DNA of 64,000 nt from Diphasiastrum complanatum (taxonomy: Eukaryota; Streptophyta; Lycopodiopsida; Lycopodiales; Lycopodiaceae). The notes beneath the pieces are model-generated. The model was not told where the DNA came from. It made no database searches and saw only the letters and a list, made by a program, of their open reading frames with translations. Shown piece after piece: positions 22,114-32,945 of this stretch. The position numbers and the translations under genes were made by a program. Every line of letters begins with the position of its first letter. The first letter of the stretch is position 1. The stretch lies in NCBI GenBank assembly GCA_029204225.1, contig CM055113.1, positions 11,494,234-11,558,233 of the forward strand, written 5' to 3'.

Positions 22114-22627
22114 TTCTACGTGTTCTAGTCCAAATCTTGCATTTTCAAGTATAGAAATTGGATCTTTGTGATCCTAGCATCATTTTAGATCAAATCACTT
22201 GGAGTAGGCCAATTTTTTAAACCACTCAGTAGAATGAGGAGACAAAAATTGCTCATGATTGTGGATGTTACATTCTATTAGATAATATATTAAGATTCTA
22301 GCTTTTGCATATAGCTTTTGCTTGATTCAATATTTTGCATTTTTTAAGTAACCCTAAATTTGATAAAATCTCTTTGTTTTAAGTTGTTGGACTTTTTCAA
22401 GAGTGTGATTCAATCTTAGGAGTTAGCAAAAGTTTATTATATTGAGGTTTGATCAAGTGTGATCAAGAAATCATCATTCTATGTGCTAGGATGTGCTAGA
22501 AGAGAGAAAAGGAGAGGCTAGATTGTTTTAAAATCTTTGTGATTTCTTCTTGAGTTCATTTGTTGATTTTCAAGAGAGTGCCAAGTGCATTAGAACAAGT
22601 TCAAAGAAAAGATCAAACCATTGCAAC
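22114..22627 (+). other. Leader of FE, continued
   Basis: Non-coding sequence from the right ATTAA copy to the gag start. It aligns with A's leader read in reverse. It continues the 1955-2028 piece on the other side of element A. Confidence 0.65.
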
Positions 22628-23165
22628 ATGACAACCTCAAGTGGCTTCATGTTGGAAGGCAATGATAGCTATGCTTACCTCAATCAACTATTCTACTTAG
22701 AAGGTGAGGATGGAATCTTTGCTTGAGATGAATGAGTTGATGGATATTGTTGTAGGTGTGGAGGAGAGACCTTTGGCACCTCAAGAGCAATTGAGGTAGT
22801 GTAGAAAGCTTCAAAGTCATCGCGCACATGCAAATTGAGCTTGTCGATAGGAGGGCAAAGAAAGCTCTTTATGTGACTAATGAACTTCTCAAGGAAGTTG
22901 GTAAGTGCACAACATCTATTGAAGCTAGGGAAACCCTGAAGAAGGTTTATGAGTCCAAGTCTACATCTAGGGTCTTAACCCTAAGCAGGCAAAGTTTTCA
23001 AAGTCTTCAAAAGAAGGATGAAAGTGCTCATGCTTTTGTTTTGACAGTTAAAGCTTTGAGTGATGAACTAGTATGTATTAGTGAAAGCATTAAGTGGAGC
23101 TTGTTCAAGTTGTTCTTAATGGCTTGTTGGATGATTTTGCTAATTTGGTGCAAAGTTTTGTTGTA
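22628..23165 (+). pseudogene. Copia FE gag
   Basis: Starts ATGACAACCTCAAGTGGCTT (MTTSSGF, then LEGNDSYAYLNQLFYLEGED) and breaks soon after. The frame from 22828 gives DRRAKKALYVTNELLKEVGKC and RQSFQSLQKKDESAHAFVL, the usual Copia Gag helices. It stops at 23165. The zinc knuckle follows at 23310 after a non-matching stretch (23170-23285) that interrupts the gene. Confidence 0.75.
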
Positions 23166-23285
23166 AATTGTAGAGACAAAATGCCCCAAAAATAAAGACT
23201 TTCCCATCTTCCATTCATTTTGTTTTGCACAAATGATTTAACTAAGATATGCTCATATTTGAATATTACATAAGTTTGATTTCTC

Positions 23286-25918
23286 AAAAGAGTGAAAGAA
23301 AGTAGATCCAAGCTAAAATGTTTCTATTGTGGAGTCAAAGGACATTTTGCTAGTGATTGTTTCAAGAAGAAGAGAGATCAAGATGAGAAGCAAACTAATA
23401 TAATTCTTGATGAAGATGGTGTTGATGAACAACTCTCAAATGATGCTTTTGTTATGTCATCTTGTTTGTTAGCTAATCATGGAGGTATTGATTCTTGGTG
23501 GATTAATAGTGGAGCTCCATCACATATGACATTTCATGAAGAATATTATTCATCATTGATGGCATTTGAAGGTGACAAGAAGGCGATCTGCACGGCCAAT
23601 GATGGTGAGTGTGCAATCAAAGAGATTGGCACAATTCTTATCTCCCTCCCTAGTAATAGGAATGTAAATTTGAAGGATGTTTTGTCTTTCTATCTATCAC
23701 TAAGAATCTTCTTAGTGTGAGTCAAATGCTTGACAAGGGATTCAAAGTGGAGTTTGTTGGTGATGCTTGTTTGATCAAGGAGGATGAATTGATTGCAAAA
23801 TGGAAGAGACAAGGTAAATTCTTCAAGCTTGATGTTTGTGTTGTTGCTAACCACGTTGGATGTATGTCAAAGGAGAAATTGTCAATGCAAGAGGTATGGC
23901 ACAAGAGATTGAGGCATCTCAACTACAAGTCATTGGAGGTGATGGCGAAGAGGCAAGTTGTTTTTGGTCTTCCCAAATCTCTAGCTAGCATGAATCATGT
24001 TTGTGAGCAATGTGCTTTATCAAAGTCACATAGGTTACCTTACAAGAGATCTACATCAAGGTCAAGAAGGCATTTTCAACTTGTACATTCAGATATTCAT
24101 GGTGTTACTACAATTAGCAATGGAGGTGCTAAGATGTATGTGACTTTTATTGATGATTTGTAGATTTTGTTGGGTGTATCTACTAAAGAGCGAAAATGAG
24201 GTGTTTGATGTCTTTTTCAAGCTCAAGATGGCAAGGGAGGTCCAATTTATTACAAAGATCAAGTGTTTGAGGAGTGACAATGGTGGTGAGTATATTTCTA
24301 CCAAGTTCAAAGCATTTTGTGATGCAAATGGGATCAAGAGGGAGTACACAAGCTCAAGGTCACCACAACAAAATGGAGTGGACGAGAGGAAGAATAGAAA
24401 CTTATGTGAAGGAGCCAAATCCATGAGTTTAGGTGCAAATCTTCTTGAATTTTTTTGGGATCAAGCTTTGTTGTGTGCCAATTTTCTATGCAATAGATGC
24501 TCAAGTGTGGTATTGGATGGAAAACCCCTTTTGAAATGTCATTTGGTAGAAGGCCGAGTGTCAAGTTTTTCAAAAAATTTGGATGCATTTGCTATATCAA
24601 CATTACCCTAGAGGACAAAGGAGGATACATCTTCAAAGAAAGATATAATCTTTTGTTATAGTGAGGTGAGCAAGGCTTACAAAATTTATATTCCTTCAAC
24701 TAAGAAAGTGGTCATAGGAAGAGATGTCATTTTTTATGACTTTCAAAGGACAAGAAGGGTATTGGATGCAAGTGGATCTTCAAAGTGAAGACAAACCAAG
24801 ATGGATTAGTCAACAAGTACAAGACAAGGTTGGTGGAAAAATGATATGCTCAAGAACATGGTATTGACTATGAGACCTTTGCACCCAGGGCAAACATGGT
24901 AAGCATTCGGGTCATCATAACTCTTGCAACACTTTTTGGATGAGATCTATGGCAATTGGATATCACTAATGCATTTTTGAATGGAGACCTTGAGGAGGAG
25001 GTGTTTATGGAGCAACTCGATGACTACATTTCACATGGCAAGCCTAATCATGTGTGTTTTCTACAAAAGAATTTGTAGGGACTAAAGCAAGCACCAATGA
25101 GTTTAGAACTTCTCAATTTACTTTCATTTTTCAAGAGAAGTATGCTAATTCTATTCTAGAAAGATTGCATATGGTATGTGCAAAGTCTATTGATACACCA
25201 ATGGAGTCAAATGTGTGAAGCTCACTATAAGAGGTAACGAAAGATCCTTCAAGGACATTACACTCTATATGAAACTAGTTGGTTCACTCATATATATAAC
25301 CATTACAAGACCTGATCTTAGCTATTGTGTTGGTAGATTAAGTCAATTTATGCATGATCCTAGTGTGAGGTACATCTCAGGTTCTAGAAATTTTGGCATT
25401 GTTTATAGAGGATCATTAACTAACTTGTATGGATTATCAGATTCAAACTTTGGTAGAGATCAAATGGATAGGAAATCCATAAATGCTCATGCTATTTTCA
25501 TAGGTGATGGAGCTATCTCATGGATGTCAAAGAAACAAGCAACAATCATTATTATCTAGTGAGGCCGGGTACAAAGCCTTGACTTCATGCACAAAGGAGA
25601 TGCTTTGGATCAAAGGGATGGTAAAGGATCTTAATTTGCTGGATTTTTCAGAGAGTCCAGTCATCTTTTGTGATAACCTTTCAGCCCAAATTTTGGCAAG
25701 AAATCCTATTCTTCATGCAAGGAGCAAGCATATTGAAGTGACTTATCATTTTGTGTGAGAACAAGTCATGGCAAAAGAGGTGGAGCTTCGACATGTCTCA
25801 TCAAGGGAGTGTGTGGATGATATCTTCACCAAAGCATTGGGAAAAGACTTGTTTATGAAGCATAGGACATCTCTTGGAGTACTATTAAAATCTATGCTAA
25901 AACTAGTCGAAGAGGGAG
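23286..25918 (+). pseudogene. Copia FE pol with internal deletions
   Basis: The zinc knuckle CFYCGVKGHFASDC is intact (about 23319). The protease reads WWINSGAPSHMT near 23503, its catalytic Asp replaced by Asn. GAG-pre-integrase (23717-24163) has EVWHKRLRHLNYKS. Integrase (24150-24611) has LRSDNGGEY and SPQQNGVDERKN. The linker between integrase and RT is deleted near 24742. RT starts are at 24790-25080, then the palm with YVDD is deleted. RNase H follows (25215-25918) with SWMSKKQAT, FCDNLSAQILARNPI and DDIFTKALG. Multiple shifts. The end GAAGAGGGAG is the polypurine tract. Confidence 0.85.
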
Positions 25919-26450
25919 TGTGAACAATATCAACTAGTTTAATTATTTTATCTTGGCAAATTTGAGGCCAATATGAAATTTCAACTTAGAAATAGATTTT
26001 TTTATGTCAATAAATGTCTAAATAGTGAAGGTACCATTTAGAACAAGTTTAGGGCAATTGGCCAAGTGACATTTGGTAGCTATAAATAGCAGTACCAACG
26101 TGGAAAAAGTATCATTGTATTCTCATTTTATGTGGAGATTTCATCTATTTTGATTCTATGTCCATCTCATGTGTATTTCTCAAGATATCTTGATTTCTAG
26201 TGTGTAGAATGTGATTTTTCTTGTTGATCTTCAATCCACACGTGTGATTTATTGTATGTTGTTGTTGTTGTATGGACAAAGATATTACCGTATTGTATCT
26301 AAGTGCTTATCATCAGATCTTCATTCATTTCCAAGTTCTAGCATGTGTAAAGTGATGATTTCTTTATTGTAGCTAAATCTAGATGTGCAACCAAATTTGG
26401 TCAAAATCTTAGTGATCCATCAAGTATGTTTTGGATCTGATTTTGTCACA
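25919..26450 (+). repeat. 3' LTR of FE
   Basis: Starts TGTGAACAATATC and ends TTTTGTCACA, 532 bp. A G-box CACGTG lies at 26239-26244. Compared with A's LTR it lacks about 170 bp in the first third, which accounts for its shorter length. Confidence 0.85.
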
Positions 26451-26783
26451 GCTAGCAGGGCGATCATGGCTGCAGTCATTGTCAAACTAGTTACACAGTG
26501 CAAAATCTAGTTTCTGTATGTGGCTATCTTTATTTGTAGTGGTATCAAGTAGTTAGACAGTCTACAATTTGTCGATTCGATTTGGAGTTGAGTTCGATGG
26601 TCAATGGTTGATACTCGATAGTCATGCGATAATTTGATTGCAGAGACTCCCTCGATAGTTTGACTCAAAAGTTTGACTATTGTGTAGATACCTATTTGTA
26701 ATTCTCGTATATTTTTGCAAACTGTGAGACAATGCAAATAAATATGTAGCAACATGAATGGAACTACATTAGCTTTGTGGATC

Positions 26784-26860
<77 letters not shown>

Positions 26861-26869
26861 AATCCAACA
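26451..26869 (-). repeat. Copia LTR remnant H, interrupted by FE
   Basis: On the minus strand it starts TGTTGGATTTATTC directly after a purine tract (AATTAAGGGGGG), runs through a (CT)n microsatellite and continues to the FE insertion at 26450. Its stretch near 26470-26500 resembles the LTR of element G near 46950-46985, so H and G are related. Confidence 0.65.
26785..26857. repeat. (AG)n microsatellite
   Basis: About 36 uninterrupted AG units, lying inside the LTR of H close to its start. Confidence 0.98.
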
Positions 26870-26874
26870 CCCCC

Positions 26875-27480
26875 CTTAATTTGGATCCATGAATGTCTTG
26901 ATCGACAAATTATTGTGTGTCTCTTGACTTAATGCCTTTCTAAATATGTCAAATATCATGTACTATGTTTTACAAAATTTTAGATATATCTCCTTGTTGA
27001 GAATTTTGTTTTTGATGCAGTGATATTTGATTTCAATGCATTTACACCTAGAATGAAATCTAGGATAAATCAACAATGCAATGGCACTTTGATTATCACA
27101 TTCAATAGTTGTCAGATCAAATTGTCTGAGAGGCCAATATCAGACAATGATGTTTTCAATCAGACTGCCTCCTTGGTAGCTTGTGAAGCTGTAATGTACT
27201 CTGATTCTATCGATTACAATGGGACAATGGAGGTTTTTTTTCAACTATTCTAGGAGATTGGACATGAATACAAATCTAGATGTGGATTTTCTTGTATCAA
27301 TATCACTTGCCCAGTTTGCATCTATATATCCATGCAGCGTATGGATTTTGTCCAAATTAGTCTCTCCATAGCAGATGCACAAATCCATAGTAGCTCGAAC
27401 ATACCTTATGACTCTGAGTAGAGCCCTTTGTTGGATTATTATTCTCATAATCGATATATAATCTACATTCATTCATCTAT
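26875..27480 (-). pseudogene. Copia RNase H remnant of H
   Basis: The minus-strand frame 27472-27245 gives RVIRYVRATMDLCICYG and LHGYIDANWASDIDTRKSTS, the junction of RT and RNase H. Further down, other frames give the STTEAEYIAAS-type block and ECDNQSAIALL near 27080, then the KCIEIKYHCIKNK end near 27010. Shifts separate them. RT, integrase and gag are absent upstream. Confidence 0.75.
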
Positions 27481-28340
27481 CCAGTTTCTATAGTTTTACT
27501 CACATTTTTACTCAATCTGTAGAAATACATTAAAATGGCTAACAGTCGGCGGGTTCGACAATGACAGAGATTATCAATTGTGTTCCAACTATTGAATGTT
27601 AACACAACATGTTACCAATTGTTTTGAATCCAATGACTTGCTCTAGCCATTGTTAGCAAGTAATTACTATGTAACCTAATTGGATAAGTGACAACTCATT
27701 GCCGGTTGCCATCTACGTCCATACAACTATCTTTTATTGTCATTTTGGATAAGCCTAGACAACATTCCTAACTAATATAAATAGTTGGTCATTTTATAGT
27801 TTGACGGTGCTATTATTCCAAAAGATTAATATAGCATATTGCTAGTAGCGCTTCATTGCTTATTAGTGGAAGTGCATCAAACATAGATGATCAAAATTTT
27901 AACCATTCATCTTGGACCCAACTTGATCCAAGGGTCCACAAAAAGTACATTAGAAATCACAAGATTCATGTGAGTCCCAATTTGGACCCAACTCTAAAAA
28001 GTGATCTCTAAGTTTAAAAATAACATTGGGCCTCTAGTTTTATTTTAATTACAAGATCCAAGTCAAGTTTATTTATTTACAACTTCAATTGCGTGCTCAT
28101 TGGGCCATGGGCTTATACACGCAGGATGTCATGCCCTCGCAACATTTTATTGGAGGATTTTATTTATTTACACTTTGTTGGGAATACCCCCAACACTGTT
28201 GAATGTCCTTAGCCACAACAACCACGGTCTAAACCAAGGTTTGTAAACTCGCCTAGAGAAGATGACCCTCGGCCATCTAAAACTAGCACTGACCTGATAG
28301 TTCAGAGGATAGATGTATAGTGTGAATCATTAGATCAAGA
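27481..28340. other. Non-coding, possible Gypsy LTR and 3' region
   Basis: No coding sequence seen. A minus-strand copy of the conserved 3' motif lies at 28112-28131, followed on the minus strand by a possible LTR start TGTTATTTTTAAAC near 28025. A TATA-like TAATATAAATAG lies at about 27775 on the plus strand. Boundaries cannot be set. Confidence 0.45.
28112..28131 (-). other. Conserved 3' motif, copy 2
   Basis: The minus strand reads TGACATCCTGCGTGTATAAG, differing from the copy at 8299-8318 at three of 20 positions. The flanks are unrelated by eye. Confidence 0.6.
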
Positions 28341-28399
28341 CCATCAATGGCCAGATTTAGATAAATAAAGTAACTACTAGAAGTAGTAAAGATTCTTTA

Positions 28400-29040
28400 A
28401 CTCTTAAAGATAAGAAGAAAACTAAGACAAAAATTGAGAAAATCGTGAAAAATGCAAAAAATGCGACAGAAAAAATGAAGGTCATATAACAACTAGTAAA
28501 AATTCCTAATAATAAGAAAACAGACCTTGATAGGCCTACTGAAAAACATTATGATGTTGATATTAGTTCAGAAGCTAAAAAGCTTTTAGATGAAGAGACT
28601 AGAAAAGTTAAAAAAGTAACATTTTCAGGTCCAGTTATAAGTAGCGAGATACCTAGAGATCCATCACCATTTAGAAACCGTTCTTATGATGTTGTAGAAA
28701 GCCTTGTTTCCAGAATGCCCAATATAACCTTTAAACAGCTATTAAACGATAATCAATATTACAAGAAAGAAATTAAGCAATTTTTGCAAAATAAAAAAAG
28801 ATATAGAAAAGCAAAGTTACCAATAGTCAACATAGGATTAGTTAATTACGGTGACGAAGGTCAACCAAAGATTCAGGTAGTAATCAATGGCTGTATCTTA
28901 GATAGTGTACCCATAGATTCTGGATCTAGTGTAAACATAATGACTAAAGAAATAGCATATGAATTAGGCATTCATCATAGAATAGCACCCACCTTAAGAC
29001 ATTTAAGGTTACTGATGAAACTAGAAGATCACCAATAGGT
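28400..29040 (+). pseudogene. Gypsy gag-protease fragment
   Basis: A Lys-rich Gag tail (28400-28700) leads into the 28715-29038 frame: ITFKQLLNDNQYYKKEIKQF, then the protease with VPIDSGSSVNIMTKEIAYEL, a good Asp-Ser-Gly site. It breaks off at about residue 95. It is distinct from element C's protease. The next recognisable Gypsy piece (29055) is RNase H, so RT is deleted or moved. Confidence 0.8.
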
Positions 29041-29054
29041 GAACTAGAGTCAGA

Positions 29055-29208
29055 CCTCTAAATTGGGCTAAAAAGCTCCATGTATATGTAGACACATCAT
29101 CGTTTGCAATAGGTGTAGTGCTTACTCAGAAAGATGACCAAAATATAGATTATCCAATTTATTACGCGGGTAGGCAACTCGTTGCATCATAAAAGAATTA
29201 TCTTGGTT
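29055..29208 (+). pseudogene. Gypsy RNase H fragment
   Basis: Translates as WAKKLHVYVDTSSFAIGVVL then QNIDYPIYYAGRQLVAS, ending in a stop before KNY. This is the start of the Gypsy RNase H domain following RT. It lies immediately after the protease fragment, indicating loss of the whole RT. Confidence 0.75.
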
Positions 29209-29214
29209 TGATCT

Positions 29215-29373
29215 TGTTGAATGCTACATCAATCTGTTAACGTAGTACAACAATGTCTGTCTACATTCTGGAGGATTGTAGGAATGATATAGCTGGCAGT
29301 GACCAGCGATCATATCTGAAATCCATTTGAATCGTCTTGTTTCGCATTTGTGATTCGCATCAGATCTTTGACA
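29215..29373 (+). repeat. Short LTR-like element with primer site
   Basis: From TGTTGAATGC to TTTGACA, followed at 29374 by TGGTATCAGAGCTCC. It lies between Gypsy fragments, preceded by GATCT. It is about 159 bp, short for a Copia LTR. The leader continues to about 29640. No second LTR was found, so the body was lost or never large. Confidence 0.55.
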
Positions 29374-29386
29374 TGGTATCAGAGCT
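29374..29386 (+). other. Primer-binding site
   Basis: TGGTATCAGAGCT directly after an LTR end ACA. A complete initiator-Met type site. Confidence 0.75.
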
Positions 29387-29639
29387 CCTCTGATCCTGAG
29401 TGCCTGACTACTGGGTTCAGCTTGTCACTGGCTCCGTATTGGAGGTGAGATAGTCCTTCACGGGAGGTGAAAGCAAGAGAACTTACAATGTTGATGAAAA
29501 CTGTCTCTTGAGCCAATTGTAGACATTGAAACATGGTAGGAAGTGCTTGAACACTCTTCAAAGAGTTTATTCAGAGGACAAGGCAAATATAGTGAGGAAA
29601 CCATTGGCAACTAATTGGGATCAGTCCAAATTGCCAGAT

Positions 29640-30087
29640 CACAGAATAAACCACTTCCTATCCTCTACTCGAGATTAACCGATTGCTCCTCTTAATGAGC
29701 AACAAACAAAAGACTTACCTAGTGTTGCTTCTTGTTCAAAGCCACATCCCAGTAGAGCCCCATCTTTACTTGAAAAGATCCCTATACATAAAGAGAATCC
29801 TGAACTTGATGATGGACCAACTAAAACCATTTCTCTAATTCTAAAGGATCAAGATGAAAAAGAAGATAGATTCGTGCATATAGAGGCGCATCTTGATAGA
29901 CAACAACGCAAAAATTTAGAAAAGCTCTTAAGGAAGTACCATGACGTCTTTGCATGGAACTATGAAGAGATGAATGGTATATCGCCTGATATAGCAGTAC
30001 ACTCCATTCCATTAGAGAATGATGCAAAGCCAGTCCAAGCGAAGCCTTACCGCTGTAATCCATTTTATAGAGAGAAAATTAAAATAA
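29640..30087 (+). pseudogene. Gypsy protease-RT linker fragment
   Basis: Gives LRKYHDVFAWNYEEMNGISP then IPLENDAKPVQAKPYRCNP, the segment just before Gypsy RT. It should precede the RNase H fragment but lies downstream of it, so this Gypsy is rearranged or two elements are involved. RT itself does not follow: sequence changes at about 30088. Confidence 0.8.
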
Positions 30088-30193
30088 ATACCCTCACTAC
30101 GTGCTCAACGTATCACTCACTGTCGATATCGATCAACACGCATACCTTGCTTCCTCCTCCGTAGTAAAGCTCGTCTAAATTCTCAATCGATAC

Positions 30194-30720
30194 ATGGTGC
30201 GGACAAAGCAGACTGCAAGGCTCAACTTAGGTGGAGTGCCTATACACGTTGCTGCTGGACAAAGAATACCATCACCACCTCCACCACCACCACCACCACC
30301 ACCACTCGACTTCCACCATCTCCAAAACAGCAAGCAACACCAAGGAGAGTGGGTCAGCTCAGAGACCCAACATGGCTAAAAGACATTAAGAGGCTTTTGG
30401 AAATGATTAATCCCCTGACTCTAAAGGCTCATATACAAAGATGTATTAAGCAAGTGACTAGGGAGATTTCAGCAGATGTGAGGTGGGTTGTGATTCTAGT
30501 TGAAATATTGCACAATGCTTATGAAGATTTTCAAATAAAATTCTTTTCAGATTGTATGGTTGTTGTTGTTGTACATGCAAGAAGGGTAACAATAATGCCC
30601 AAAGATTTCGTGATGATATTTCATATGACGGATGCATGCGGTACGTTTGTCCAAAATTTCCAGCCAACTCGTTTTGCTCCACTTGTTGCTGCCACCACTT
30701 CAAGGAGGAGGAGGAAGTAG
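30194..30720 (+). pseudogene. CENH3-like histone H3 variant, frameshifted
   Basis: Begins MVRTKQTAR, identical to the histone H3 N-terminus except Ala to Val after Met; the H3 Lys4 position is kept while Lys9 is Leu. A (CCA)n run (about 30272-30303) encodes poly-Pro; after it the match continues in a different frame (TPRRVGQLRDPTWLKDIKRL from about 30335). The histone-fold part aligns without gaps over alpha-N, alpha-1 and alpha-2, ending FFSDCM, HARRVTIMPKDF. FSD-x-M, HARRVT, KDF and an RW in alpha-2 fit plant CENH3 better than canonical H3. Alpha-3 is not recognisable. Single exon, so possibly a processed or captured copy. Confidence 0.65.
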
Positions 30721-31389
30721 ACTGATCCAAAGAGGCTAAATGTTGTTGTAAAGAAAAGATCCTCAGACCCTCCAAAGAAAGTGAGGGCTAATCTAAAGCC
30801 AGTGGCCCCTTCTTCCTCTTCCTCTTCCTCTTTTTCATCTTCCTCCTCCAAGTCACAAAAATCTGTTTCTAAATCAATTTCTATATCTCCTCCCAAGACA
30901 CAGAAATCCCTTCCAAGTCTCCTACCAAATCCTCATCCAAATCTTCTCAAAAATTAGTATTCAAATCTCCTTCCAAATCTTCTCCTAAATCAGTTTCAAG
31001 ATCCCCTTCCAAATCCCCTATCAAATCACCTCCCAAATTAGTTTCTAGATCTCTTTCCAAATCCCTTTTAAATTTTCTTTATCCATTTTCTATTGAACAG
31101 TCCACACAACTCTCTTCTCCACCTCGCCCTAGTGGTGAGGAATTGGATTCATTTTTTAATGTGCAAATCCATACTTTTTTTTTCGGACGCTACATTGAAT
31201 TGTGTTTATTAATCTCTTCCTACCCCACCTTCATTAACTTATGTAGATTTTAATAAATATCATCAGTACGATCAATTACTTTCCACTCATCTAAACTCTT
31301 TCGGCAACAAGCATTACAATTTTCAATCTCCCCTTACAAAAATCAATCGTACCCTGACTGCGCTAGACACAAATGAATTAGAAAATTAA
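30721..31389 (+). pseudogene. Ser/Pro/Lys-rich tail region after the histone-like ORF
   Basis: After the TAG at 30718 the same frame continues TDPKRLNVVVKKRSSDPPKK and a poly-Ser tract (30808-30855). A shifted frame then gives repeated SPSKS and SPPKS units (about 30900-31070). Later frames include SGEELDSFFNVQIHTFF and, up to a TAA at 31389, VDFNKYHQYDQLLSTHLNS. The steady amino-acid pattern across frames suggests a once longer protein. SPKK-like basic tails are known in some histones; a link here is inference. Confidence 0.45.
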
Positions 31390-31590
31390 GTTAAGATTAA
31401 ATTTTAGGGGACGATGTTGGAGTGGGGATTCTTCGGTATTTTCTAGAGTATTATTAGACATTTATTTTTGTAGAATTAGAACTATTGCCTATCCATTTTC
31501 TAAATAGTATTCATTATCCCCAATTTAAGGAATCACAAACTAGCTAATTCTATATTTCATGAGATATTATGTTTAGAATTTTATCCTGAC
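31390..31590 (+). repeat. Possible LTR start after the histone-like ORF
   Basis: AATTTTAGGGGACGA precedes TGTTGGAGTGGGG (31413), the look of a polypurine tract and LTR start. The sequence is cut at 31591 by another LTR. If right, the histone-like ORF lies inside an LTR element. No partner LTR was seen in the window. Confidence 0.3.
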
Positions 31591-31944
31591 TGTCATGCCC
31601 ATGACTGGTCTCGTGTAGCCTGTCCATGCTAGGGACCGATAGACCAACAACCCATAAGTTAAGTGTGACTATATGGGAATTGGGGCCCTTATGTGTACAT
31701 GGTCATAATTAATGGTTGTAGGCCTAAACACATGGTGGTGAAATTGGTATGGGTCTATCAGTGAGTCATTAGGGAACTGGATGATGTGGCCCAGATAGGC
31801 TGCAGAGGTGTCACAGTGCACTACTAGTGGTGCATGGGCCTTGGAGGGTATAAGTATACCTGCTGGGCTCTCACTAGTGTACGCTTGATTTGTGATGAGT
31901 AGCTACGTGTTGCTGGTGTGACTCCTCTTTCCATGACTCTGATT
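31591..31944 (+). repeat. Gypsy LTR fragment (J family), plus orientation
   Basis: Starts TGTCATGCCCATGACTGGTC. Its first ~145 bp match 42683-42827, the 3' LTR of chromodomain Gypsy J. Its later part matches 34886-35100 in reverse. A TATA-like GTATAAGTATACC lies near 31849. It ends at about CATGACTCTGAT, where minus-strand gag begins. Confidence 0.75.
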
Positions 31945-32710
31945 GATTCCTCTTTCCTCGTGGCTGCAGACATTCAGACAAAAAATGTCCTGGTTCACCA
32001 CAATCATAGCAATTTCTCGAAAAGGGTTTTGTCGAGCTGATAGACTTGATTACAGGACCAACAAATTCTGGTGGATTGTGTCTTTTCAATGCAAACTTTG
32101 GTTTGCCCTATTGGGTTGGTGTTGTGGTACCTTAACATAATTGGTAGTCGCACTTTTTGAGAAGGATCTTCAACATACTTTATGTTCATAGATTTACAGT
32201 CTTCTTTAGAGTGTCCAGATGTACCACACTTTGTACACCATATTCCTAAGTTTTAAGAAGAAGCCTTCGGTCTCTTATCTATAACTTTTGAAATTTGAAC
32301 TTTCGAATAATTGAACTTCTTATTAAGATCAGCCATATTACTTCTCCAAAGCTTTTCAACTTTAGATGTCTCAGACTTGTCCTCAGTGGTTTTGCTATCT
32401 TATTATCTTTCTTTGATCTGGATCATCAGGTTTTGTGTCTGATGAATCACTAGAATCAGATTCAAAACTGGAAGAACTTGAACTGGATTCAAATCTAGAT
32501 TCGTCTTCACTACCGCTGGAGTCATGCTTGGACTTTTGAGTTTGTCTGGTAGAACATCTTTTGCATGCTAACTTGGAAGTCTCATAGTTCTCAGCGCTTG
32601 CTATGACTGTTGATAAGGAAGTCATATCTCCTTGTCTGTAGTATCGATCAACTTTCGGTAGTAAACCTGCCAAAAACCACTTGACCTACATCATGACAAG
32701 GTACACACCG
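31930..32710 (-). pseudogene. Retrotransposon gag with two zinc knuckles
   Basis: On the minus strand: VDRYYRQGDMTSLSTVIASA (about 32650), a Ser/Asp-rich acidic stretch (SSGSEDESRFESSSSSSSFE), a knuckle CTKCGTSGHSKEDC near 32230, and a second one, CYDCGEPGHFLSEC, near 32012. Both knuckles have perfect CX2CX4HX4C spacing. Frames change between them. The C-terminal side is cut at the LTR at 31944. Confidence 0.75.
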
Positions 32711-32945
32711 GTTAGTTTTCCAATTAAATTCTTTACTTTTTGTGTGTGCCTTATTGTCCAGCACATATCTTCATCTTCGAGTACAAGTTGTCATATTTGA
32801 GTAGATATTCATTATTTAGCAAATATGTGGCATCACAATTTCTCATTGTAAAAAGAGATGGCAAGACATTGTTGTTTGGTAACATTTGTCTAGCTCTTCT
32901 TGTTGGCTTCCAAAGACTAGGCTGTTATTTCTTTTATTTATTCAA

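Larger units (their letters stand above)
1436..26450 (+). mobile_element. Copia LTR retrotransposon FE (outer host of the nest)
   Basis: The 5' LTR, primer site and first 74 bp of leader lie at 1436-2028. The rest of the leader, gag, pol and 3' LTR lie at 22114-26450. The two parts are joined by the ATTAA duplication (2024-2028 and 22109-22113) that flanks element A. Both FE LTRs share sequence absent from A's LTRs, for example the stretch after GTGTGTAGAATGTG at about 1710 and 26205. The left end is incomplete and I find no 5-bp duplication for FE itself. The 3' edge abuts GCTAG inside another LTR remnant. Confidence 0.8.
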
